Below are positions 55,401 through 64,000 of a stretch of DNA of 64,000 nt, piece after piece. How positions within the stretch are numbered: position 1 is the stretch's first letter; every line of letters starts with the position of its first letter. Origin of the DNA: Euphorbia lathyris. Its lineage: Eukaryota > Streptophyta > Magnoliopsida > Malpighiales > Euphorbiaceae. Where the stretch lies: positions 16,344,501 through 16,408,500 of the forward strand of contig NC_088916.1 of assembly GCF_963576675.1 (NCBI RefSeq), in the 5' to 3' direction. Position numbers and translations under genes: made by a program. Under the pieces are notes generated by a model. The model was not told the origin of the DNA. It searched no databases and worked only from the letters and a program-made list of their open reading frames with translations.

Positions 55401-56334
55401 TATTTTTGGATCTAATATTCATGTTGTAAATGTTGTTAAGTCAATGTTGTGTGAGAACTTTGACATGAAAGATCTAGGAGAAGCGAACGTCATTCTTGGC
55501 ATAAAGATAACTAGGTCTGAAACTGGAATTTCTCTAGATCAATCTCACTACGTTGAGAAGATTCTAAAGAAATATAACTACTTTGATTGTAAACCTGCAT
55601 GTACACCTTATGACCCTGGTATAAAACTTTTTAAGAACACTGGAGACAGTGTAAGACAATCAGAGTATGCTAGCATAATTGGCAGTCTTCGTTACGCCAC
55701 TGATTGTACTAGACCCGACATCGCGTATGTCGTAGGACTGCTATGCAGATTTACAAGTAGACCTAGTGTGGAGCATTGGAATGTTATAGAAAGGGTCATG
55801 AGATACCTTAAAAGAACCATGAAACTTGGATTACATTATCAAAGGTTTCCAGCAGTCCTTGAAGGATATAGTGATGCTGACTGGAATACCTTATCAGATG
55901 ATTCCAAGGCTACTAGTGGCTATATTTTCAATATAGCTGGTGGTGCTGTTTCATAGAAGTCTAAGAAACAGACTATTCTAGCTCAATCAACCATGGAATC
56001 AGAACTGATTGCACTAGCTGTGGCTAGTGAAGAAGCAGGTTGGTTGAGAAGTCTGTTAGCTGAGATTCCCATATGGGAAAAACCGATTCCAGCTATATTG
56101 ATCCACTGCGATAGTACCGCGGCTATTGCTAAGATTCAGAATCGTTATTACAACGATAAGAAACGACAGATATGTCGTAAGCACATCACTGTGAGAGAGC
56201 TACTCACTAAAGGAGCTGTTAGAGTGGATCACATACGCTCAGAAGAGAATTTAGCCGATCCTTTGACGAAAGGATTAGCTAGAGAGATAGTCCATAATAC
56301 GGCAAAGAGTATGGGACTTATGCCCCTACAGTGA
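52438..56334 (+). pseudogene. Copia-C gag-pol polyprotein, two nonsense codons
   Basis: One frame of 1298 codons with no frameshift, broken by TAG at 53893-53895 (codon 486) and TAG at 55954-55956 (codon 1173); context suggests original CAG and TGG. Gag has an N-terminal copia region (FRRWRQKMMFYL) and a CCHC knuckle CFNCGEPGHMARKC at about residue 270. The protease has WVDTGASRH with Asp at 321. The integrase finger (WHARFCH, CDYC) is followed by the catalytic region IDDCSDF, SDRGTEYG and KAERKNR. RT shows QMDVKTAFLNG and YVDD at 983-986. RNase H has YSDADW and STMESELIALA. It starts only 27 bases after LTR 2. The copia lineage is not assigned. Confidence 0.92.
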
Positions 56335-56845
56335 TGAGTTACACACAATGGTAATCCAACCTATAGACTGGAGATCCCAAGAAATAGGTTCAAAGGGTAA
56401 TAACAAGTTGTGTGGTAATATGAGTCAGATCATGCAATTAGAAGCATGAATATCCTGAAGCGATTTGAGGTTGAGATAATAGAAACTCTTAATGAAGTCT
56501 ATACTCCATTTGGAGTGAAGTACCTAGCTACAGGAGTACTTTTGATAGACTCACCTATATGAATGTGGAAGTGAGGCCGCTTCCTATGAGTTTAGGGCAA
56601 AACTCTAGAGCATTCATTAAACCGGGATAGACGTGCAAGGCCATAAACGCACGGGCTACTAGAACTACACTCTGAAAAGGTTATGGCGTGATATACGTCA
56701 GAGATAGAGTTCAAGACTACGAGTCACTCTAGTAAAATCTGAACTATACTCACTACGCAAAGGTTCAAATCGAAAGATACCTCTGCTTATGTCTGACCTT
56801 ATGTAACTGCTCAGTAAAACGATTTCAAAAATTTTAGTAGGGGAT
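56335..56845 (+). other. Copia-C 3' untranslated interior and polypurine tract (second interior)
   Basis: About 510 bp between the pol stop and LTR 3, nearly identical to 51111-51621. The PPT reads TAGTAGGGGAT here, one base different from TAGTGGGGGAT in the first interior. Confidence 0.88.
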
Positions 56846-57604
56846 TGTTGGGCTTGGCCCATTTATAATTTATGAAATTGGCCCATGCATGTGTCTTTAA
56901 GTTTTTTCAAGTGAAAAACATCCCACATTGCTTTCAAAGCACTTGGTGGAGATGTTTATAAGGAAGGTCCTCACATGCTTGGGGTGTGCCCCAAGGGGTA
57001 CCCACTTTTGTGAAAGGGTGAGGACCTATCTCTTTGGTTGACCACCACACGCGCGCGCCCGCCGTCCGTCCGACCGAGCCGGGTTGGGTTGGGTTGGGTT
57101 GGTGTTAAAAAATTATTATTAATAATATTATTTATTTATTATTTTTAATTTCGGAAATCCTTTTTTATTTAATTATTTATGCTCTGATTTAGTCTTTGTG
57201 AACGTTGTTCACAACGTCCATTTTTCTGAACGTGTCTTCAGTCTCCTCCACCTTCCTGGTTTTCCTCCTTCTCTTTCTCCATGAAATCAGAGCTCAAACA
57301 GCTCTTTTTTCTTGTATAAATAGGTGAAGAGAGACTGCCTTCAAACATAATTTACTTTCATTCATTCTGTATTTTTTTCGAAACTGAGCAAGTAAACAGA
57401 GAGTGTATATAGAACGATTTTCGTACGGTGCAATACGAAAATCGTATTTAAGAGGGCTGTTTTATCCTGGAGGCGACCGGAGTTCATACTGTTTGCTAAA
57501 TTCCGGCAGTTCCGCGAACGTCTTAAAGAAAGCGACATTGTCCGCGACTCTGCCCATTTAATTTTGTTCGGTCTGTTCCTATTTTCTGAGTTCGAGCTAC
57601 AATA
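56846..57604 (+). repeat. Copia-C LTR 3
   Basis: 759 bp, very close to LTR 2 but with a shorter GGGTT array and a short deletion after it; ends GCTACAATA (C to T in the terminal CA). GATTT follows at 57605-57609. Confidence 0.9.
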
Positions 57605-57609
57605 GATTT

Positions 57610-60210
57610 GTACATACATATTTAATAATTAATCCCACTCCGCCCAAGTCAAGTTAAATCTGAACATATGATGAGTTAGGTTTGAGATTTATTTTAAAAC
57701 AGAGACCCAATCCGACTTGATCCGAAATTCATATATTAATATATAATTATGATTAAGTTAAAGTTAATAAGATATATAATTATGGTTAAAACTGTAAACA
57801 TTTCCGTTTGAATTCAACACAGTTTAAAAAATTCTTATGTAATTACCGTTTAAAACAAATCATAAAACAATTAGTATCAACTAGTTTTATACTCGTGCAT
57901 TGCACAGGTTTTGGTTTTAAACTTTTAATACACGTTTTTATTTATCTTTTATCGTGTCATTACACATATGTATTGGTAATTTATTTTGAAAACGTAATAA
58001 AATCAAAGTAAAACTATAATCAAAATATGAATGATTCAATTAATAATATTACAAACTTTTTCATACATTTTGGTTGCACTTTTTTTTCCATCATAAATGT
58101 TAATTTTTAAAATAGTACAATATTAATAAATGTTAATACACGTTTTTATTCATCAAATTTAGCAATACGACTATTGAAGATTATCCTCCACATATATAAA
58201 ATAGTACAATATTAAACTTAACATTCACCAAAACAATGTGTAAATTATTTCTTGTGGTGGCTAGATATTCTCAATTTTTCAAGACCCGCTATTCTTTATT
58301 AAAAATATGTCATTTAGATTAATTACATTCCAAAACAATAGTATACCTTTTGGTAATTATTTATGTATTATTATTTTTTTTAAAGCGTTATTTATTTATG
58401 TATTATTAGTTGTCATTAAATTAACTTGTTAAATAAAACAAAGGAAACAATGAAATGTCAATTTCAAGTTAATTTTCAAAAATGAAAGGGAGAACTCTAT
58501 AAGCTTCGAGTTATTTGACAGATATTATTATTCAGCTCTAAAAAGAACTTCTGCACTATCTTCATTTGCTTATCCAACTAAAAAAACTTAAAAGAAATGT
58601 CTTGCAACACAAGTGTACCGGGTTAAATGTCCAATATTAAAGCATGGCATATCAGAACAATTTCCATGTAACAGCTTAATTTTGAACTAAGATGCCCAAA
58701 ATTTTGGAAACAATATTAGACGAAGTAGAGGGAAAAAGTATTTACATTTTTCAGATTATAATACAATAACAGCTATATATTGATGTTTTACATCTCATTC
58801 TTATGGCACAATAAGTAGATAAATTCTTCTTAATTTGAAAACACTTAGTGGAACTTATTGATTGAATCCTCATTCTGTTTTCATTCGATGAAAAAACCTT
58901 ATCCTCCCTATGACATGTGTCCAAATGAACATCAAAATTAACCCGACAAACCCTCTAACTCATTCGAAATTGAGATGAAACATACCGTGTCCAGTCCATC
59001 ATTGATAATCTGGAACATGAAAATGGAAATTAAAAACCCAACTAATAATAAATTGGTAATAAATATTCATTAGCAAGACTATGATTTGAAATCGGAAGCA
59101 ATAAATCAACCATGCAAGTGAAAAGAATGAGCATGTTAGCAAATGAGTACATAAAATACGCCTGAAAAAGAGAGCATGAAACAGAAACCTAATGAGCATC
59201 ACATTAATCCATGGTTCAGACTTTTAAATGATTTTTAGAAAATATGTCCAACAGCGAACAAATAAAGAAAAATCAGATAAGAGAAGAGAAGAGAAAAAGC
59301 ACCAAAAATACTATAATCTCACACTACTGTCAGAAGCTAGATCAGATCCCCACCATTAATGACATTTTTATGTGGTGGAAACAGCATTATCTTGTTTCAG
59401 AAACATAAAGTAAGATTTCCATAAAATGATTCGAATAGCTACTCCATGGTTATAATAAATTAAAAATTAAATGACATGCAAAATTTATTCCAAAGAACGG
59501 TAAAACAGTAAAACATAAAGGATCAGTTAGAAAATCGGAATAAATTTCAATATGTTATATCTTCGGCAACCTGCAACATATAATAACTAAGATCATGTAA
59601 TAGAAGATTGAAGCATCCTAAGGAAAGAACAAAGTTGAATGAAAAAATAAGATTACATTCACAAAAGACATAAAATAAATAGGGACAACGCAAGCAAAAG
59701 AATAGAACTTAACACTTCTCAGGATAGCAATAACATCCTCAATGGAGGATAAAGCATTATATAACCACTGTATGTCAACACCAACATTAAAACCTATAGG
59801 TTTAGGAAGAGAAAGAGAGATACTGAAGAGTTCATCGAGTACATAAGGAAAAAACATCAGTCATTAATCTGATTAGCAAGTGATTATTAAAGAGAGAATT
59901 TCCAAATCTTTATTCTAAAAAACCATCAAAGCGTTCTCAGTGTATCGTAGATTGAACTGACGAATTAACTAAATTACAAATCGTGCACCGAACTATTACA
60001 TCCCTGAGCAGAAACTTTTCTATATATTATTTCATGGAATGTGGATACAATGTAAGCATAATTGAATCTGGTGCCTTCAGTCTCCTAAATATGATGTATG
60101 TAATAAATTTTCAAAAGAAAACCATGTAAATAAAAAAACTCAAAGAACTTCAAATCAAGTAAAATAAAGAATATACAGAAATTTGACCTCAAATCCCAAG
60201 GAAGATCTAA
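57610..60210. other. Intergenic or degenerate gene region
   Basis: Mostly AT-rich. On the minus strand there are exon-like pieces with splice signals: 59022-58999 between TTCCAG and GTATGT, and 59830-59715, coding [16 protein letters not shown] and SIEDVIAIL and followed by a possible donor. A good acceptor (TATGTTGCAG) lies near 59573. They do not join into a recognisable gene, so I do not annotate a CDS. Confidence 0.4.
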
Positions 60211-60215
60211 TGAGG

Positions 60216-60609
60216 TGATGCAGCGGAATAAACAGACTTTCGTTCTAAACGAATGCTCGCGCACGAACAAAGCTTAAAACCGTCAACTATCGTTGAATCG
60301 CGCACGACTAACGAAAATTGGAAGAAAGAGAATAAACTCTGAAATTTTATTAATCAATAACTGCCTTACATAAGGTGGGGGTCGAGCCTTTATATAGGCT
60401 GACAAAATAAAAACCTAATCCGAAACCTAAAAGGAAAAGGAAAACAACAAAATAAAAAAAGTGCGCTAAAACACAAAAAGGCCGATTTGAGGCCCTAAAC
60501 GACCTCGGATGGCTAAAAAACACGTCCACCATAGGTCAATAGACCTATGGGTTTGATTCAGTGGGCCGAATCCAATGAAATTAGGGTCCGAAATCACTAA
60601 ATTTCAACA
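60216..60609 (-). mobile_element. LTR-D, copia-type LTR on the minus strand
   Basis: 394 bp reading TGTTGAAATTTAG to GCTGCATCA on the minus strand, with a TATA box (TATATAAAGG, about 60396-60387) and a purine-rich AAAACGGGGT directly upstream, as expected for a 3' LTR. No matching LTR or target duplication found (TGAGG versus ACCCC), so it is a truncated element. Confidence 0.6.
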
Positions 60610-60710
60610 ACCCCGTTTTAACTTAAAAATCTCAGTTTCGGGTCCGCTTTCTCTAAATAGTTCAAGGCCCGCTCCACTTCATCATGAGGCCATTCATATA
60701 CTATAGTAGC

Positions 60711-62304
60711 TGATAGCTCCTTATTGTATAGAGTTTTTAAGATTGTTTTAGACTGTTTTTTGCTTTGTTTCCTTTCGATTCGAGTATCATTTTGTTAGTT
60801 TTTAGTTAAATTCCGCATTCTCCGTTATTTATGGCATTTTCGGTCTTTTTAGGGATTTCCAGGGACTATTTGAGCATTTTTGAACCAGACTCAAGCCTAT
60901 TGGAGCATTTCCGGACTATTCAGGGACCGTCAGAGCACTTTTGGGATTCGTCAGGGACTATTAGAGCATATTTTGGAAACCCGGGGACCAAAACGGACAA
61001 AAACCGGAAGTTCTGCCCTATTTTGGCACCTGTCTCGTCGAGACACTATGTGTCTCATCGAGATAGGCACTCATCTCGTCGAGACACTCACTGTCTCGAC
61101 GAGACGAGGCGGGGAAAGGTGCACCAACGCCTTTCCCTTGCTGAAATCTCGAATTATTAAGCCGTGGAACCTATTTTTATTGTACAAAATGTCTTTTGTA
61201 CCCCCAGAGACACTAGGGTTTCGCCCTATCTCTATAAATAGGGAGCTACTCTCAGTTCTTCGGGACGATTAGATTATTAATAGCTTACCAGTACATTATT
61301 TCCAGCTTTACATTTAATTTCAGCTTAGTTGTAGCTTAGCTTTATTTTTGAAGAACGAGCTCAACTGGTGGAGGATCTACCTTGATTTCATTGTAATTAG
61401 ACAAACGGGTTCCAAAATTTCTTTCTCCTTCCCTTTTATCTTTATTGAATTTTAATCAAGAATGCCTTCCATTGTTCTTAATTGCATCTTTGATATGATT
61501 AGTTTTTCTATGAGCTAATCCCTATCCAATCTAGGATGGGGATGAAATTGGTTACATGAATATGTATGATTAGGACTTAGGGTTTATGTATTCGCTCTTG
61601 ATTGATCAGATTATGCATGCTTAATGCCTAGATAATGTCAGGAATAGGGTTATTGCTAGAATGAGACTCGATGATGATCAACTAGCCTGTTTAATATATA
61701 TAATTGCGCCTAATGCCTATAAACCTGACATAGATAGGATTATAGATAGATAAGAACCCGACCACGGAATTGTCTATACTGAATCTGTGTTAATATGACC
61801 TCGCTAGAGACCACTATGAGTGTGGCTATGTGACTGGGCCAAGGCTTTAGTCTTAATTGTCAAAGAACCTAATGCTTTGCATGACCTAGGGTATATGCCT
61901 AATCAAGCCGTCACCCAAATGCATGTGAATAGGTTAGATGAATCTTGATCATATTTATCTTTCTTGCCAGGACAATTACCAACAACCACTAGTAGAACGT
62001 AAACCTGAAGTCCTTAAACCCATACTTAGGAGTTAACCAATGAATTCCCTATCCTAGGTTGTAACCTACGCTGAATCACAATCCACCCTGCGACTTGTTC
62101 TGTTTATTGCTTTCTTTAGATAGTTATTTATTTAATCTTTTCTCAACCAATTTATTATCAACTCCACTAAATAGATAGGTTTACCCTTCGATTTGACTAA
62201 TTAGGATAATAGTTCTTGTGGTTCGATCTCGTGCTTAGCACAATATTACTTGTTGCGATAGGATACATTTGTCCTATTAACTGCTATATATTTTACGAGC
62301 ATCA
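60711..62304 (+). mobile_element. Solo LTR-E (gypsy, Athila/Tat-like)
   Basis: 1594 bp with TG...CA borders (TGATAGCTCC, GAGCATCA) flanked by exact GTAGC duplications at 60706-60710 and 62305-62309. It contains a TATA box at 61233-61241 (CTATAAATAGGG) and a cluster of palindromes at 61030-61106. No coding interior remains, so it is the product of recombination between two LTRs. Family assignment is by general look only. Confidence 0.82.
61030..61106. repeat. Cluster of TCTCGTCGAGA palindromes in solo LTR-E
   Basis: TCTCGTCGAGACAC and variants occur four times in both orientations within 77 bp upstream of the TATA box. Confidence 0.85.
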
Positions 62305-62309
62305 GTAGC

Positions 62310-64000
62310 TTCTTCTTCCCTCCTCCAATTCAAACTATAGAAAATCGTGTGTAGGTTTATTACAAATCTTTGCCAATACTACAACCCAATGACTCATTAG
62401 AAGCCCAAAAAATTGTTAGCTCTGCTCCGGAATCTAACAATATTAAACGACGAAAATAAAACAATTAGTTGATTAGTTAAAGATTAATATTGAATAGACC
62501 CAAAATCAAGCATCTAATTAGAACTGCAAGTCTAACATAATAAAACTGAGCCTGTTCTTTTGCTTCTTCTGTACTTTTGAAACTTCTTTTGCTGGTTATA
62601 ATTGCAGGATGAATGAAGTGAAGTCTGATCTTAAATCTTGAAAATATCATCACTAATGTTAGAATTACTAACTGAAACCCCACCTACATGATCTTTTTAT
62701 GTTTCGCATAGTTTTTTCTTTATAGAAAAGCAGTTGTGAATTTGTTGCACACTTTCAATACGTGAATGCTTAAATTTTAGAATAAATATGCTCTTACACA
62801 TTAGCAAACTTACCATTAAAAAACATAAAGGTAATGTTGACATACCTTGAACCTGTAAATTAGATCAGATGTTGAAAGGTTGAGCCATTTGCCAACAGAT
62901 ACAACAGAAAAATGAAAAGTGAAATAGAGAGCAACTTTCGAACAGATAGAACAAGAAAATAAAAAGAGATATTAAGAATACATACCTGAAATTCATATGA
63001 ATTACGATAACTCCAATTATATGCCTTCCTTTAAGGATCGAAATTCTTTATGCTTCGCCGTGGTAAAGCAAAACAGTAACATAAACCCCCTTAACTTGAC
63101 AGAACTTATTCTTCAGCCTATTTTACTGTATCAATTAACTTGCAACTTCATTAGCATAAAAATAAATATTTTGCCATTAAAAGCGAAAGATTGAATTTGA
63201 TGAATAGCTAATGATTAAAATCTTCTTCAAAATAGATGACAAAGTTGTTTGGCAAGTCATAATTAAAAATTAAATGTGAAATAAAGTGAAATGCAGTTGA
63301 AAAGATGTGACTTACCCAGATGGAAATGTAATTAAAGGAAGAAGAAAAACCAAAGGTGGACATGATGGAAGGATGCATAAACTATAAATATCCTCGTATA
63401 GCTTGTGGAGAAAACTAAATAATCACACTAAATTAGAAAATGACATCTCAGCTATTAGAGCGTAAGAAAACAACACGTCAGCATTTTTTCTACTGCTTTA
63501 GAAAATAGTAATAAATAGATTTGTTATATAGCTGAATAAAATTAAGAGTTTCCTAAATTCAAGTCATTTTCTCAATTAATTTAGTTATCAATAAAATTGT
63601 GAAAGAAGCATAACTCAAAGTAGAAGACCTAAAGTTAAAGGATACTATATGTATAGTCCATAAATTTTAAGGACTATAGACAAAATAATAAATAAAGACT
63701 CTAATAAAAAAAATTATACTTGCAATTTTAAAATAACATTTTTTACCCATTTAGGTTTGAAATATAATATTATTTGTACCAATTTTATGTCTGAATAATT
63801 GAATATACTTATATAAAAAGTAAATGTTTAAGATTTAGACTTGTATAAGAAGTTTTAAACCTATGATAGAATAGACTTGTATAGAAAGTAAACTGTTTAA
63901 GACTTAGACAATGGAGGGTATTTTAATCCATTTTTTATAAATTTAATACAAATTAATATGGATGGATTTTAACTCAACCAAAACTCACTTCTATTCAAAA
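62310..64000. other. AT-rich stretch to window end
   Basis: No gene could be supported. Before the LTR-E insertion 62310-62345 was continuous with 60610-60705. Minus-strand AG-GTATGT pairs occur at about 62985 and 62845, and a short frame (62683-62477) is open, but no protein family is recognised. Confidence 0.4.

Larger units (their letters stand above)
50680..57604 (+). mobile_element. Copia-C array: LTR, deleted interior, LTR, full interior, LTR
   Basis: Three LTRs of one copia element in direct order share two interiors. The first LTR (50680 to about 50947) is cut and joined to the end of pol. The second (51622-52411) and third (56846-57604) are full. Only the outermost borders carry a duplication (GATTT), so the whole array descends from one insertion event, later enlarged or inserted as a concatemer and then reduced by a deletion. 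The sole near-complete interior has two nonsense codons. Confidence 0.9.

Noticed and set aside
50680..57604. Two independent copia insertions side by side
   Set aside because: Only the outer borders carry a matching duplication, and the middle LTR is directly joined to PPT on one side and gag on the other.
62840..62995. AG-GTATGT pairs as zero-length recursive splice sites
   Set aside because: Two matches in AT-rich DNA are expected by chance, and no host transcript is established here.

Overview
This window looks like plant (probably dicot) nuclear DNA. It is AT-rich, its one convincing host gene is split by GT-AG introns, and most of the rest is plant-type transposable elements in several nested layers: Ty1/copia Sireviruses with an env-like ORF, L1-type LINEs with an RNase H tail, Tat/Athila gypsy fragments, MULE, hAT and Harbinger MITEs. 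There are no bacterial operons, no CRISPR array and no rRNA. The species cannot be named from the sequence.

Layout. 1-18684 is a nest on a minus-strand LINE (LINE-A, same family as LINE-B below). A structurally complete Sirevirus (Sirevirus-A, 2559-14055, identical 5-bp target duplications ATATT, two LTRs of 1336 bp) sits inside its ORF2. A second Sirevirus (B, 14532 to about 18164) is broken in the integrase region and joined to GC-rich DNA. 18685-28400 is a tandem series of three related segments (about 4.9, 3.1 and 1.7 kb) with GC-rich hairpins. Segments 2 and 3 carry an exon-intron-exon fragment of a UMP-CMP kinase gene; segment 1 carries a 727-bp hAT-type MITE and a 2.1-kb LTR-like insertion. 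29405-32030 is a mosaic of a gypsy gag-protease relic joined to a copia pol fragment. 32402-33809 is a MULE with about 145-bp inverted ends. 34869-36322 (minus) is an apparently intact seven-exon UMP-CMP kinase gene with unusual N- and C-terminal extensions. 37178-43739 is a Harbinger-like MITE split by a nearly full-length LINE (LINE-B, 37408-43580). 44738-45454 holds an Athila-like ORF fragment. 47815-49168 holds nested MITEs and a MULE-type MITE. 50680-57604 is a copia array of the form LTR-remnant-LTR-complete interior-LTR inside a single pair of GATTT duplications. 60216-62304 holds a minus-strand LTR and a solo gypsy LTR with GTAGC duplications. The remaining stretches are AT-rich intergenic DNA.

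How the parts relate. The kinase gene is the only candidate cellular gene with a complete structure. The captured kinase fragments in the repeated segments probably derive from it or a close paralogue. The mobile elements form a readable insertion order: LINE-A, then Sireviruses A and B; MITE, then LINE-B; unknown DNA, then MULE-1. Nearly all protein-coding elements are damaged, mostly by in-frame TAG or TAA codons that G:C to A:T transitions would explain. The exceptions are the gag of Sirevirus-B and the pol of Sirevirus-A, both open over their visible length. Exact family names, ages and expression are inference from reading the sequence; no database search was run.
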